Counted from the first letter of the stretch, positions 46,058-57,281 are shown. The stretch: DNA of 64,000 nucleotides from Pseudomonas subflava (GCF_023823685.1 NZ_JAMXBF010000009.1:186001-250000); one strand, 5' to 3'. Numbers and translations are program-made. Notes: a model not told the origin generated them from the letters alone.

Positions 46058-46699
46058 ATGTCCAGCGTCACCGAAGGCCTCGATCCGCTCAACGCCGCCG
46101 AAGTCCGCATCCTCGGCTGCCTGATCGAGAAGCAGGCCACCACCCCGGAAACCTACCCGCTGACCCTCAGCTCCCTGGTCCTGGCGTGCAACCAGAAGAC
46201 CAGTCGCGAGCCGTTGATGAACCTCACCGAGGGCCAGGTCGGCCAGGCCCTGCGCGCCCTCGAAGGCCGCGGCATGACGCGCCTGGTGATGGGCGGTCGC
46301 GCCGATCGCTGGGAGCACCGGGTGGACAAGGCGCTGGAGCTGGTCAAGCCGCAGCAGGCGCTGCTCGGCCTGCTGTTCCTGCGCGGCCCGCAGACCATCA
46401 GCGAGCTGCTCACCCGCAGCAATCGCCTGTTCGCGTTCGAGGATGCCGCGGAGGTCCAGCACCAGCTCGAGCGCTTGATCGGTCGCGGTCTGGCGCTGCT
46501 GCTGCCGCGCCAGGGCGGTCAGCGCGAGGACCGCTACATGCATCAGCTGGGTGAGGCGGTCGACCTCGAGGCGCTGCTCGCGGCCCGCCAGGCGGACGCA
46601 CCGCCTCGCGCCGGGGCCGACGATTCGCGCATCACCGAGCTGGAGGCGCGCATCGCCGCCCTGGAAGAGCGCCTGGCGCGCCTGGAGGGCCAGCCATGA
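46058..46699 (+). CDS. YceH-family (DUF480) winged-helix protein
   Basis: A 213-aa protein of the UPF0502/YceH family, two winged-helix domains and a C-terminal coiled coil ([20 protein letters not shown]). Signature blocks: [20 protein letters not shown] (about 10-29), [20 protein letters not shown], and [23 protein letters not shown] binding is plausible. ATG 46058 is preferred over 46052 because of the ACGGA at 46046-46050. The stop overlaps the next gene (ATGA). Confidence 0.92.
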   Translation: MSSVTEGLDPLNAAEVRILGCLIEKQATTPETYPLTLSSLVLACNQKTSREPLMNLTEGQVGQALRALEGRGMTRLVMGGRADRWEHRVDKALELVKPQQALLGLLFLRGPQTISELLTRSNRLFAFEDAAEVQHQLERLIGRGLALLLPRQGGQREDRYMHQLGEAVDLEALLAARQADAPPRAGADDSRITELEARIAALEERLARLEGQP

Positions 46700-46998
46700 G
46701 CCTGCTCGACGACCTGCGCGGCGCCGACATGCTGCTGATCGGCGGTCTGCACGCCTGGCAGTTCGAGCTGCGCGAGCAGGCCGAGGGCGAGCAGCCGCAG
46801 CTGGTCATCGAATGCATGGATGGCCGCACCCGCCGTGTGTGGAGCTTCGCCGCGGCTGCGGTGGCCGCCGCCGTGGCGGCGGGCGAGGCCGGCAGCTGGC
46901 GCCTGCGTGGCGCCGAGGGCGAGCATGAACTGGTGTGCCTCGGCGCGATCAGCGCGGACAACGATGATCAGAGCGATGAGCCGGACGAGGCCGACTGA
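46696..46998 (+). CDS. Small conserved hypothetical protein (possibly DUF5629)
   Basis: A 100-aa soluble acidic protein. It begins [20 protein letters not shown] and ends in a run of Asp/Glu ([13 protein letters not shown]). I believe it matches the Pseudomonas family DUF5629, without confidence. The start overlaps the yceH stop by four bases, and the next gene follows three bases after its stop, so yceH, this gene and the DUF488 gene form one unit. Confidence 0.7.
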   Translation: MSLLDDLRGADMLLIGGLHAWQFELREQAEGEQPQLVIECMDGRTRRVWSFAAAAVAAAVAAGEAGSWRLRGAEGEHELVCLGAISADNDDQSDEPDEAD

Positions 46999-47001
46999 GC
47001 C

Positions 47002-47394
47002 ATGATCCGCTGCAAGCGCGTCTACGCGCCGGCGGCTACCGACGATGGCCGGCGCGTGCTGGTCGACCGCCTGTGGCCGCGAGGCTGCGGGAAGGAGAGC
47101 CTGGCGCTGGATGCCTGGCTCAAGGACGTTGCGCCGTCGGAAGCGCTGCGCAAGGACTTCTGCCACGATCCCGCGCTGTTCGACGAATTCCGCCGCCGTT
47201 ACCGGCTCGAGCTGGCGGGGCATCCCGAATACTGGCAGGGCCTGCTGGGCATGGCGGAACAGGGCAACCTGACGCTGCTGTTCGCCGCCCGCGAGGAACG
47301 CTGCAACAACGCCCAGGTGCTGGCCGAATTCCTCGAGGACGAACTGGAGCGCCGCGGGCCGTCCAGCTCGCCGGTGTGCTACGCCGATCAGTAG
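47002..47394 (+). CDS. DUF488-family (YeaO-like) protein
   Basis: A 130-aa cytoplasmic protein. The block RRVLVDRLWPRGCGKESLAL (about 17-36) and the C-terminal LLFAAREERCNNAQVLAEFL (YeaO-type; usually ARDxxxNxAxVL) are typical of DUF488. The role is unknown. It is third in the yceH unit. Its end overlaps the end of the convergent Cys-rich gene by seven bases. Confidence 0.87.
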   Translation: MIRCKRVYAPAATDDGRRVLVDRLWPRGCGKESLALDAWLKDVAPSEALRKDFCHDPALFDEFRRRYRLELAGHPEYWQGLLGMAEQGNLTLLFAAREERCNNAQVLAEFLEDELERRGPSSSPVCYADQ

Positions 47395-47735
47395 ATGCCC
47401 GAGTCGTTGCACACCAGCTCGTCGCTCTGCGCCACGGCGTAGCAGACCATGTTCTCGTCCTTGTACGGCACGGCGAGGCCATAGCCGGGCTTGCCGTTGA
47501 CCAGCAGCTTCTGCTGCTCCCGGTCCCAGTCGATGCGCACCTCGTTGCCGTTGTCCCAGTCCCAGTGGGTGAAGAAGTACTGGTCGGTGGCCGCGCAGGT
47601 GGTCACCGCGCACTCGCCCTGGCCCTTCAGTTCGCCGCTCTTGTAGTAGTAACAGGTGCCGCGGCCCTCGCCGCAGCCGGCGTGCGCCTGGGTGCCCAGC
47701 AGGACGAGCAGCAGGCCGTAGCCGAGTGTGCGCAT
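47388..47735 (-). CDS. Small secreted cysteine-rich hypothetical protein
   Basis: A 115-aa exported protein: signal peptide about 1-19 (cleavage near AHA-GCGEG), then a mature part with six Cys, which would allow three disulfides. No known domain is recognised. GAGGGGAAC lies before ATG 47733-47735; the upstream part of the frame (MNHARGTS) would break the signal peptide. It is downstream of the nitrilase gene, 20 bases after its stop, and may be its third operon partner. Confidence 0.72.
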   Translation of the reverse strand: MRTLGYGLLLVLLGTQAHAGCGEGRGTCYYYKSGELKGQGECAVTTCAATDQYFFTHWDWDNGNEVRIDWDREQQKLLVNGKPGYGLAVPYKDENMVCYAVAQSDELVCNDSGIY

Positions 47736-47755
47736 GGATGTTCCCCTCGCGTGAT

Positions 47756-48505
47756 TCAAAGCCCGTGTACCTCCGTTTGCCAGCCGCCTGCGGCCTTGCG
47801 CACGACGAGTAACTGCTCGCCGCGACCGGGCGTGGCGCCGACCCGCCGACCCGTTTCATCCCAGAGCGCGCTGCGGCCGGCGGCCACATAGCCGCCGGAA
47901 TCGCCGCCGTGGTTGGCCATCAGCACGGCATAGCCATGGGTGGCGGCGTGCTGCTGCAGCTTGGCGCAATCGCCCGGGTAGGCGTTCTCCGAGAGCAGCA
48001 CCCCGGCGAGATACAGCGAGGCACCGGTGGCAGCGGCCGCGGTTGCGTGCTGGTCATGGCTGCTGTCGGCGCAGATGGACAGGGCAAAGCGCTCGGTGCC
48101 CAAAGGAAAGCAGGCGGCATCCGCGGCGCCTGCGCTGGCCCAGCGCTCCTCGCCCGAGTGCAGGTGTCGCTTGTGGTAAACCGCGTGGCTGCCGTCGGCG
48201 AACAGTACGATTGCGCCGATATGCGGACGATCGTTGGCGCTGGCCAGCGGGGCGCCGAGCACCAGGATCATCCGATGCCGCTGCGCCAAGGCTCGCAGCG
48301 GCGCGAGGGGGGAACCTGCCGGGTCGACCACGCAGCCGGCGACCCGGTCGGGCTCGTAGCCGCTCAGCGACAGCTCGGGAAACAGCAACAGTTCCACGCC
48401 CGCGGCGGCGGCCGTGCGGACGAAGGCGCAGTGGCGCTCGATATTGGCGGGCAGATCACCGGGCTGGGACAGGGTCTGGGCCGCGGCCAGGCAGAGGGCG
48501 GTCAT
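47756..48505 (-). CDS. Carbon-nitrogen hydrolase (nitrilase superfamily)
   Basis: A 249-aa amidase/nitrilase-type enzyme with the Glu-Lys-Cys triad: E44 in FPELSLSGYE, K112 in YHKRHLHSGEE and C145 in SICADSSH. The Cys block lacks the usual Arg/Tyr context of true nitrilases, so an amidase or N-carbamoyl hydrolase is more likely. The substrate is unknown. ATG 48503-48505 overlaps the stop of the upstream YdjM-like gene (ATGA). Confidence 0.88.
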   Translation of the reverse strand: MTALCLAAAQTLSQPGDLPANIERHCAFVRTAAAAGVELLLFPELSLSGYEPDRVAGCVVDPAGSPLAPLRALAQRHRMILVLGAPLASANDRPHIGAIVLFADGSHAVYHKRHLHSGEERWASAGAADAACFPLGTERFALSICADSSHDQHATAAAATGASLYLAGVLLSENAYPGDCAKLQQHAATHGYAVLMANHGGDSGGYVAAGRSALWDETGRRVGATPGRGEQLLVVRKAAGGWQTEVHGL

Positions 48506-49002
48506 GGGCGGTGCTCCGTTTGCCGGTGGCCTCTGCGGATGCGGTACACCAGCAGCGCGGCCGCGCAGATCGCCAGCTCGGCGGCGAAGGTCCAGTGCAA
48601 CAGGAAGTTGAGCCACCAGGGCTGGTGAAGGGCCGGCACGCCGAAGAGGGCGAACGGCTGACCCGGCAAAGGCGCCAGCCACCAGATGTCGCCGACGAAA
48701 CTGTCCAGCAGCATGTGCAGCATGCCACCCGGGGCAAAGGCCAGCGTCATCGCGGCGCTGGTGCTGTCGCGCCGGAGGCTGAGCCAGAGGCCGGCCAGGA
48801 TGGTCAGGCCGGGCCACAGCGAAGGCCAGGGGCTGAAGTACTGATGGTGGTGGGTCTGGCGCCCGTCCACCAGGTAGAAGTAGAAGAGGTTCAGATCGGG
48901 CACCGTGGCGCCGAGCATGCAGGCCGGCAGGACATGGCGGGATAGAGCCGGCCGCTGCAGGACACCGAGCAGATAGCCAGAAGGGACGTGGGCAATGAAC
49001 AT
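48502..49002 (-). CDS. YdjM-like membrane protein (metal-dependent hydrolase family)
   Basis: A 166-aa inner-membrane protein with about four helices. The N-terminal MFIAHVPSGYLLG, the GATVPDLNLFYFYLVDGRQT segment and HHHQYFSPWP, GGMLHMLLDSFVGDIWW carry His and Asp residues arranged as in the DUF457/YdjM group. GGAGGAG lies upstream of ATG 49000-49002. It is the first gene of a unit with the nitrilase-like gene. Confidence 0.8.
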   Translation of the reverse strand: MFIAHVPSGYLLGVLQRPALSRHVLPACMLGATVPDLNLFYFYLVDGRQTHHHQYFSPWPSLWPGLTILAGLWLSLRRDSTSAAMTLAFAPGGMLHMLLDSFVGDIWWLAPLPGQPFALFGVPALHQPWWLNFLLHWTFAAELAICAAALLVYRIRRGHRQTEHRP

Positions 49003-49054
49003 CTGAAGGCTCCTCCTTGAGCGTGGCGCTAAACAGATAACCCCATTCACCGGC

Positions 49055-49080
49055 AAAAGAAAGCCGCCCGCAGGCGGCTT
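49055..49080 (-). terminator. Rho-independent terminator after sstT
   Basis: AAGCCGCC (49061-49068) pairs with GGCGGCTT (49073-49080) around CGCA. On the minus strand it is followed by TTTCTTTT. It lies 16 bases beyond the sstT stop. Confidence 0.88.
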
Positions 49081-49096
49081 CTGCGCCGACCTGTTC

Positions 49097-50308
49097 TCAG
49101 TCCTTGTCCCGCGCCAGGCAGGCGGCGGCGGTGAACAGCACGTCGGTGGAAGAGTTCAGGGCGGTTTCCGCGCTGTCTTGCAGGATGCCGATGATGAAGC
49201 CGATGGCCACCACCTGCATGGCGACTTCGCTGGGGATGCCGAACAGGCTGCAGGCCAGCGGGATCAGCAGCAGCGAGCCGCCGGCCACGCCGGAGGCGCC
49301 GCAGGCGCACACCGCCGACACGACGCAGAGCAGGATCGCGGTCGGCATGTCGACGTCGACGCCCAGGGTATTCGCTGCGGCCAGGGTCAGCACGCTGATG
49401 GTGATGGCCGCGCCGGCCATGTTGATGGTGGCGCCCAGCGGGATGGACACCGAGTAGGTGTCCTCGTGCAGGCCCAGGCGCTCGGCCAGCTGCAGGTTGA
49501 CCGGTACGTTGGCCGCCGAGCTGCGGGTGAAGAACGCGGTGATGCCGCTCTCGCGCAGGCAGGTGAACACCAGGGGGTAGGGGTTGCGGCGGATCTGGCT
49601 GAAGACGATCAGCGGGTTGACCACCAGCGCCACGAACAGCATGCAGCCGACCAGCACGATCAGCAGGTGGGCATAGCCGGCGAGGGCGCTGAGGCCGGCG
49701 TCGGCGAAGGTGGTGGCGACCAGGCCGAACACGCCGAGCGGCGCGCAGCGGATCACCACGCGCACGATCAGGGTCACGCCATGGGCCAGGTCGGTGAACA
49801 TCGCGCGGGTGCTTTCGCTGCCGTGGCGAATGGCGATGCCCAAACCGATGGCCCAGGCCAGGATGCCGATGAAGTTGCCGTTGAGCAGGGCGTTGACCGG
49901 GTTGTCGACCACGTTCAGCGCCAGGGTCTTCAGCACTTCGGCGATACCGCCGGGCGGCGTGGTGCCTGTCGCGGCGTCCTGCAGCACCAGGGTCGAGGGC
50001 CACAGGCTGCTGGCGACCACAGCGACGATGGCGGCGGACAGGGTGCCGACCAGATACAGCACCAGGATCGGGCGGATGTGGGTGGGCTGGCCCGGCGTGT
50101 GGTTGGCGATGGCCGAGGCCACCAGGATGAACACCAGCACCGGCGCCACGGCCTTGAGTGCGGAGATGAACAGGCTGCCGAGGAAGCCGACCTCGTCGGT
50201 GGCTTGGGGCAGCAGCAGGGCGAGAAGGATGCCGGCGATCAGGCCGATGGCGATCTGCAGGACCAGGCTGGTGCGGTTGAGCAGCGCTAGGAAGGGGCGA
50301 AGGATCAT
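49097..50308 (-). CDS. sstT: Serine/threonine:sodium symporter SstT
   Basis: Inner-membrane Na+-coupled transporter of the dicarboxylate/amino acid:cation (DAACS) family, 403 aa. Typical SstT blocks: [20 protein letters not shown] (about 42-61), [38 protein letters not shown] (the HP/TM7 Asn-Met-Ala site) and [20 protein letters not shown] near the C-terminus. ATG 50306-50308 has AGGA nine bases upstream. The reading frame is open 53 codons further up, but that part is GC-rich leader and not homologous. Confidence 0.93.
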   Translation of the reverse strand: MILRPFLALLNRTSLVLQIAIGLIAGILLALLLPQATDEVGFLGSLFISALKAVAPVLVFILVASAIANHTPGQPTHIRPILVLYLVGTLSAAIVAVVASSLWPSTLVLQDAATGTTPPGGIAEVLKTLALNVVDNPVNALLNGNFIGILAWAIGLGIAIRHGSESTRAMFTDLAHGVTLIVRVVIRCAPLGVFGLVATTFADAGLSALAGYAHLLIVLVGCMLFVALVVNPLIVFSQIRRNPYPLVFTCLRESGITAFFTRSSAANVPVNLQLAERLGLHEDTYSVSIPLGATINMAGAAITISVLTLAAANTLGVDVDMPTAILLCVVSAVCACGASGVAGGSLLLIPLACSLFGIPSEVAMQVVAIGFIIGILQDSAETALNSSTDVLFTAAACLARDKD

Positions 50309-50494
50309 GGTTGTGGTTCCTGTGATTCGGCAGGCCGCGCCTGTGGGCGCGAGCTGCGGGCGGTCGCCTCGTGGCGGCCGGTTTCCGGAGGCCTCTCGGA
50401 TAACGATAGGCGCAGAAAAGAAGGCGGCGATTCTATAGGCCAAACGGGGTGGCTGTCGGCCATCCATCGGCGGGTGCGCGGTCGTGTCGCGGCG
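50309..50494 (-). other. Leader and promoter region of sstT
   Basis: About 190 bp between the braG terminator and sstT. On the minus strand it contains CCTATAGAATCG, a possible -10, then a GC-rich stretch with inverted pieces (GGCCGCCACGAGGCGACC, and GCGCGAGC/CGCGCC elements nearer the gene). It could fold in the 5' RNA. I do not recognise a known riboswitch class. Confidence 0.4.
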
Positions 50495-50526
50495 GAAAAA
50501 AGAAACGGCCCGCGAGGGGCCGTTTC
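50495..50526 (-). terminator. Rho-independent terminator of the bra operon
   Basis: GAAACGGCCC (50502-50511) and GGGCCGTTTC (50517-50526) form a 10-bp stem. On the minus strand six T follow. It ends braC-G transcription. Confidence 0.92.
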
Positions 50527-50544
50527 CTTCGCCGATAGTGCCCG

Positions 50545-51246
50545 TCAGCCGCCGAGGTAGGCGTCGCGCACCTTCGGGTCGGTGAGCAGCGCCTCGCCGG
50601 AGCCCTGCATGACGATGTGACCGTTCTCCAGCACATAGGCGCGGTCGGCCAGCTTGAGCGCCTGGTTGGCGTTCTGCTCGACCAGGAAGATGGTCACGCC
50701 GTCTTCGCGCAGCTGTTCGATGATGCCGAAGATCTGCTGGATGATGATCGGCGCCAGGCCCAGGGACGGCTCGTCGAGCAGCAGCAGCTTGGGCTTGCTC
50801 ATCAGCGCGCGGCCGATGGCGAGCATCTGCTGTTCGCCGCCGGACATGGTGCCGGCACGCTGGTCGAAGCGCTCCTTGAGACGCGGGAACAGGTGCAGGA
50901 CCTTGTCCAGCTGCTCCTGGTTGTCGTCCTTGTGACCGAAGAAGCCGCCCATGGCCAGGTTCTCCTCGACGGTCAGGCGGGCGAACACGCGACGGCCTTC
51001 CGGCACGATGGCGATGCTCTTGCGCATGATGTCGCAGGATTCCTGTCCGACCAGTTCCTCACCCATGTAGCGGATGCTGCCGCTGGCCGCGCGCGGCGAG
51101 CCGCACAGGGTCATCAGCAGGGTCGACTTGCCGGCGCCGTTGGCGCCGATCAGGGTGACGATCTCGCCCTGTTCCACATCGATGCTGACATCGTGCAGGG
51201 CCTGGATCTTGCCGTAGAAGGTGGAGACGTTCTTGAAATTCAGCAT
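50545..51246 (-). CDS. braG: Branched-chain amino acid ABC transporter, ATP-binding protein BraG (LivF)
   Basis: Cytoplasmic ATPase of 233 aa. Walker [10 protein letters not shown] (about 35-43), ABC signature [15 protein letters not shown] (about 134-148), Walker [14 protein letters not shown] and the switch His replaced in the VEQN block usual for LivF proteins. ATG 51246 is chosen because GGGAGG is well spaced; GTG 51252 overlaps the braF stop and is an alternative. Pairs with BraF to drive leucine/isoleucine/valine uptake. Confidence 0.95.
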   Translation of the reverse strand: MLNFKNVSTFYGKIQALHDVSIDVEQGEIVTLIGANGAGKSTLLMTLCGSPRAASGSIRYMGEELVGQESCDIMRKSIAIVPEGRRVFARLTVEENLAMGGFFGHKDDNQEQLDKVLHLFPRLKERFDQRAGTMSGGEQQMLAIGRALMSKPKLLLLDEPSLGLAPIIIQQIFGIIEQLREDGVTIFLVEQNANQALKLADRAYVLENGHIVMQGSGEALLTDPKVRDAYLGG

Positions 51247-51248
51247 GC

Positions 51249-54192
<2,944 letters not shown>

Positions 54193-54266
54193 TACCTAAC
54201 TCCTCGGCACGCTCCGTGAAGCGGCGCTCGTGACGCGACGGGTGGCCGGAAATTACACGATAAAAC

Positions 54267-54294
54267 AAAGCCCACTGCTCTCGCAGTGGGCTTT
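54267..54294 (-). terminator. Strong hairpin between braC and braD, probable partial terminator
   Basis: AAAGCCCACTGC (54267-54278) pairs with GCAGTGGGCTTT (54283-54294) around TCTC; a T-rich stretch follows on the minus strand. It lies 18 bases after the braC stop, inside the operon, as is common where binding protein exceeds permease. Confidence 0.85.
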
Positions 54295-54311
54295 GGGTTC
54301 AGGCGGGAAGC

Positions 54312-55433
54312 TTACTTGGCTTCGGTTTTGGTACCGTCCTGGTGCCACTCGTAGACAACGAAGCTGAAGTCCTTCAGGTCACCCTTCTCGTCGAAGCCCA
54401 GGGTGCCGGTCGGAGTCTCGAAGGTGTTGGCGCGCAGCGCTTCGGCGACTTTGTCGGTATCGGTGCTGCCGGCTTTCTTCATGCCTTCAGCCATAACCTG
54501 CACTGCAGCGTAGGCCGGGAACACGAACGGGCCGCTCGGGTCCTGGTTCTTGGCCTTGAAGGCTTCAACCAGAGCCTGGTTCTTCGGATCCTGGTCGAAG
54601 GACTTCGGCAGGGTGACCAGCAGGCCCTCGGAGGCCGGGCCGGCGATGGCGGAGATCTCTTTGTTACCCACGCCTTCCGGACCCATGAACTTGGCGTTCA
54701 GGCCTTTCTCGGCCGCCTGGCGCAGCAGCAGGCCCAGTTCCGGGTGGTAGCCGCCGTAGTAGACGAAGTCGACGTTGGCTTGCTTGAGCTTGGAGATCAG
54801 CGAGGAGAAGTCCTTGTCGCCGGCGTTGATGCCTTCGAACACGGCGACCTTGGTGCCTTTGCCTTCCAGGGTCTGCTTGACCGCGGTGGCGATGCCTTCA
54901 CCGTACTGCTGCTTGTCGTGAACGACGGCAACGGTCTTCGGCTTGACGTGGTCGGCAATGAAGTTGCCGGCGGTCGGGCCCTGCAGGCTGTCCAGGCCGA
55001 TGGTGCGGAACACCAGCTGGTAGCCGCGGGAGGTGATGTCCGGGCTGGTGGAAGCCGCGGTAATCATCATGATGCCTTCGTCTTCGTAGATGTCGGACGC
55101 CGGCTGAGTGGAGCTGGAGCACAGGTGGCCAACGACGTATTTCACTTCGTCGTTGACGATCTTGTTGGCTACGGCAACGGCCTGCTTGGGATCACAGGCA
55201 TCGTCGTACTTGACGCCTTCGAGCATCGCGCCGTTCACCCCGCCGGCCTTGTTGATCTGCTCGATGGCCATTTCGGCACCGATGAACTGCATCTCGCCGT
55301 ACTGGGCAACGGCACCGGTCACCGGGCCGGCCAGGGCGATCTTGATGGTGTCGGCAGCCATCGAATAGCTGGCGGCGCCCGCCAGGGCCATGGCGGCGAA
55401 CAGCTTGGTCACTTGCTTGGTAGCCTGTTTCAT
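54312..55433 (-). CDS. braC: Branched-chain amino acid-binding protein BraC (LivK)
   Basis: Periplasmic substrate-binding protein of 373 aa. Signal peptide about 1-26 (cleavage near SMA-ADTIKIALAGP), then the two-lobed leucine-binding domain: GPVTGAVAQYGEMQFIGAEM, DDACDPKQAVAVANKIVND with the family Cys pair, GHLCSSSTQPASDIYEDEGI (ligand-binding Ser/Thr). It delivers Leu, Ile, Val and in some species Ala/Thr. GGAG precedes the ATG. Confidence 0.95.
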   Translation of the reverse strand: MKQATKQVTKLFAAMALAGAASYSMAADTIKIALAGPVTGAVAQYGEMQFIGAEMAIEQINKAGGVNGAMLEGVKYDDACDPKQAVAVANKIVNDEVKYVVGHLCSSSTQPASDIYEDEGIMMITAASTSPDITSRGYQLVFRTIGLDSLQGPTAGNFIADHVKPKTVAVVHDKQQYGEGIATAVKQTLEGKGTKVAVFEGINAGDKDFSSLISKLKQANVDFVYYGGYHPELGLLLRQAAEKGLNAKFMGPEGVGNKEISAIAGPASEGLLVTLPKSFDQDPKNQALVEAFKAKNQDPSGPFVFPAYAAVQVMAEGMKKAGSTDTDKVAEALRANTFETPTGTLGFDEKGDLKDFSFVVYEWHQDGTKTEAK

Positions 55434-55751
55434 AGTGCTCCACTCTTATATGTGTTGTTCGTTCTTGTAATCCATGCGGCCGAAGCTGCAGGACCGGTAA
55501 CCACCCCGGCCACACCCCCGGCAACTGTACCGGCACAGTGTAGAACTCTGGTTTGCGGCTTGAAAAGCGCACAGTGGGAAGCGGAGCGGGGTGGTGTCGC
55601 TTGATTGAAATAAACGTACAGAATAACGGCGCTTGTTTTGGTGACTGAAAGGTCCTTCTGCCAGTTGATGCGAGGTGGCGAACTTGCCTGGGCAGAGACG
55701 GGCGCTATCATGGCGCCCCTCCGCACGTGTGCTTTCTACCCAGGGCAAGTC
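55434..55751. other. 318-bp region between divergent braC and DUF2288 genes
   Basis: Should hold both promoters. A GC-rich frame on the braC strand (ending in the TGA that overlaps the braC ATG) could encode a short leader peptide with many Gly/Val/Ala, possibly from a GTG near 55511. No known operator is recognised. The AT-rich TTGATTGAAATAAACGTACA at 55601-55620 is a candidate promoter zone. Confidence 0.4.
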
Positions 55752-56069
55752 ATGACAGAACAAGCAAGCACTCTCTATGCCAAGCTCCTCGGCGAAACCG
55801 CGCAGATTGGCTGGCAGGAGCTGCAACCGTTCTTCGCCCGCGGCCAGTTGCTGTGGGTGGGCGAGGCGCTGGATCTGGTGGAGGTCGCGCAGGCCGTGGC
55901 CGAGGATGCCGGTGCCAAGGTCGCGGCCTGGCTGCAGGCCGGCCAGGTCGCCAAGGTCGACGAGGCGCGCGCGCAGGACTACCTGCAGCGCGACCCGGAT
56001 CTGTGGGCGGTGGTGGTGTCACCCTGGGTACTCATCCAGGAGCGCAGCGCTGGTGCATCGCTGCACTGA
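55752..56069 (+). CDS. DUF2288 family protein
   Basis: A 105-aa soluble protein. LYAKLLGETAQIGWQELQPF (about 8-27), then GQLLWVGEALDLVEVAQAVA and LQRDPDLWAVVVSPWVLIQE, is the DUF2288 pattern. The role is unknown. ATG 55752 follows a GC-poor leader with AGGGCA as a weak ribosome site; the frame is open upstream but not homologous. Confidence 0.82.
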   Translation: MTEQASTLYAKLLGETAQIGWQELQPFFARGQLLWVGEALDLVEVAQAVAEDAGAKVAAWLQAGQVAKVDEARAQDYLQRDPDLWAVVVSPWVLIQERSAGASLH

Positions 56070-56136
56070 TCGAGGTCTGCGATAGAGCGAAACGCTGGTC
56101 TAGAATCACCTTTCCAGACCTGCAAGGAGAGCCGCC

Positions 56137-56496
56137 ATGTTCGAACCGGGCCATCTGCACCGTGCCAGCCTGCCGGGCCAGACCGAGTTTTCCGTAGACC
56201 TCTATTACCAGGTGCGCAGCGACCCGAAGGAGGGGCAGATGCTGCACTTCCGCATGGAAGGGCAGATCGCCGGCAAGGCCTTCAAGGACGAGTTCGAGCT
56301 GCACCGTGATACCGCCTTCAACTTCGCCAGCGTGGCCACGCGCGTGGCCGCCAAACATGGCCTGCCGACCAACCACTCGCTGATCATGCGCGGGCATAGC
56401 GAGTTCGACAGGATGTTCGAGGACATCCGCGACAAGCTGGGAGCCAAGCCCGGCGAGACGGTGAACTTCGAGCATCTGGAGAAGGATGGGCTCTGA
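56137..56496 (+). CDS. DUF5064 family protein
   Basis: A 119-aa soluble protein starting MFEPGHLHRASLPGQTEFSV, followed by paired beta strands (VDLYYQVRSDPKEGQML, FRMEGQIAGKAFKDEFEL) and a helix (DRMFEDIRDKL). This matches DUF5064, which is mostly found in pseudomonads. The role is unknown. AGGAGA lies before the ATG, and a terminator follows. Confidence 0.82.
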   Translation: MFEPGHLHRASLPGQTEFSVDLYYQVRSDPKEGQMLHFRMEGQIAGKAFKDEFELHRDTAFNFASVATRVAAKHGLPTNHSLIMRGHSEFDRMFEDIRDKLGAKPGETVNFEHLEKDGL

Positions 56497-56514
56497 GCCA
56501 TCGCCCCCGACCAA

Positions 56515-56538
56515 GCCCCGCCAAGGCGGGGCTTTTTT
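56515..56538 (+). terminator. Rho-independent terminator after the DUF5064 gene
   Basis: GCCCCGCC and GGCGGGGC pair around AA and are followed by six T. It closes the rightward unit before the tRNA-linked repeat array. Confidence 0.92.
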
Positions 56539-56585
56539 ATTGGCTGTTCGCAGGGTGCGCCGCGCGTGCCAGGCGGACTTTCTTG

Positions 56586-57096
56586 CCGTAGGCCGAATAA
56601 CCGGGGACGTAGTCCCTGGCGCGAGTCCGGCAGGCAACAAAATAGCCTCAGGTTTTCACCTGAGCCTGTCGAATTTGGCTCCGCGACCTGGGCTCGACGG
56701 CGCCAGCGGCGGCCCCGAAGGGGTGAGGCCGCAGGCCGAATAACCGGGGACGCTGTCCCCGGCGCGAGTCCGACAGGCAACAAAAAAGCCGCAGGTTTTC
56801 ACCTGAGGCTTTCGAATGTGGCTCCGCGACCTGGACTCGACGGCGCCAGCCGAACGCGCGTCAGCGGCGGCCCCGAAGGGGTGAGGCCGCAGGCCGAATA
56901 ACCGGGGACGCAGTCCCTGGCGCGAGTCCGACAGGCAACAAAAAAGCCTCAGGTTTTCACCTGAGGCTTTCGAATGTGGCTCCGCGACCTGGACTCGACG
57001 GCGCCAGCCGAACGCGCGTCAGCGGCGGCCCCGAAGGGGTGAGGCCGCAGGCCGAATAACCGGGGACGCAGTCCCTGGTGAGGGTCCAGTGCAGGC
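56586..57096 (-). repeat. Tandem repeats carrying copies of the tRNA-Asn 3' end and its terminator
   Basis: The hairpin word CAGGTTTTCACCTGA occurs at 56649, 56792, 56950 and 57110 (steps 143, 158, 160). The last copy belongs to the intact tRNA-Asn. In each of the other three it is followed by 22 bases matching the tRNA 3' end from the T-loop to the CCA (56676-56697 with one change, 56819-56840, 56977-56998), where the match stops and a GC-rich spacer begins. The spacer holds GCGGCCCCGAAGGGG-type hairpins and CCGAATAACCGGGGACG. A further spacer fragment begins at 56586. The shorter first step reflects a missing CGAACGCGCGTCAG segment. It is read as transcript in the tRNA direction, if transcribed. 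Confidence 0.9.
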
Positions 57097-57099
57097 AAT

Positions 57100-57127
57100 A
57101 AAAAAGCCCCAGGTTTTCACCTGAGGC
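57100..57127 (-). terminator. Terminator of the tRNA-Asn gene
   Basis: GCCTCAGGT and ACCTGGGGC pair around GAAA on the minus strand (57106-57127; one G-U) and are followed by six U. It starts ten bases after the tRNA CCA. Confidence 0.88.
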
Positions 57128-57136
57128 TTTCGAATG

Positions 57137-57212
57137 TGGCTCCGCGACCTGGACTCGAACCAGGGACCCAATGATTAACAGTCATTTGCTCTACCGACTG
57201 AGCTATCGCGGA
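57137..57212 (-). tRNA. tRNA-Asn (GTT)
   Basis: A full 76-nt tRNA on the minus strand: acceptor arms TCCGCGA / TCGCGGA, D-arm GCTC/GAGC, anticodon GTT (57177-57179, tRNA position 34-36) in ACTGTTAATC, T-arm CTGGTTCGAGTCCAG, discriminator G and an encoded CCA at 57137-57139. Its 3' part is copied three times downstream. No integrase lies nearby. Confidence 0.97.
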
Positions 57213-57224
57213 ACAGCGGTGCGT

Positions 57225-57252
57225 ATCCTACTGATTAAAAAGGGGAAGTCAA
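57225..57252 (-). promoter_or_regulatory. Probable sigma-70 promoter of tRNA-Asn
   Basis: On the minus strand TTGACT (-35, 57247-57252) and TAGGAT (-10, 57225-57230) are 16 bases apart, and a GC-rich discriminator (ACGCACCGC) follows, as expected for a stable-RNA promoter. The -35 lies inside the stem of the aminotransferase terminator. Confidence 0.75.
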
Positions 57253-57273
57253 CACCCGTAGGGCCGACTTCCC
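57237..57273 (-). terminator. Terminator of the aminotransferase gene, overlapping the tRNA promoter
   Basis: GGGAAGTC and GACTTCCC pair around a 15-base loop and are followed by CTTTTT on the minus strand. Its left arm and T-run overlap the tRNA-Asn -35 and spacer. Confidence 0.8.
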
Positions 57274-57281
57274 GATTCGTC

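Noticed and set aside
56205-56783. Arg-rich Tpr-like peptide frame on the minus strand
   Set aside because: Frame crosses the DUF5064 gene and its terminator, and Arg-rich frames are expected in GC-rich repeats.
56586-57252. Integrative element or prophage at tRNA-Asn
   Set aside because: No integrase, phage gene or distal attachment copy is seen in the window; only short tRNA-end copies remain.
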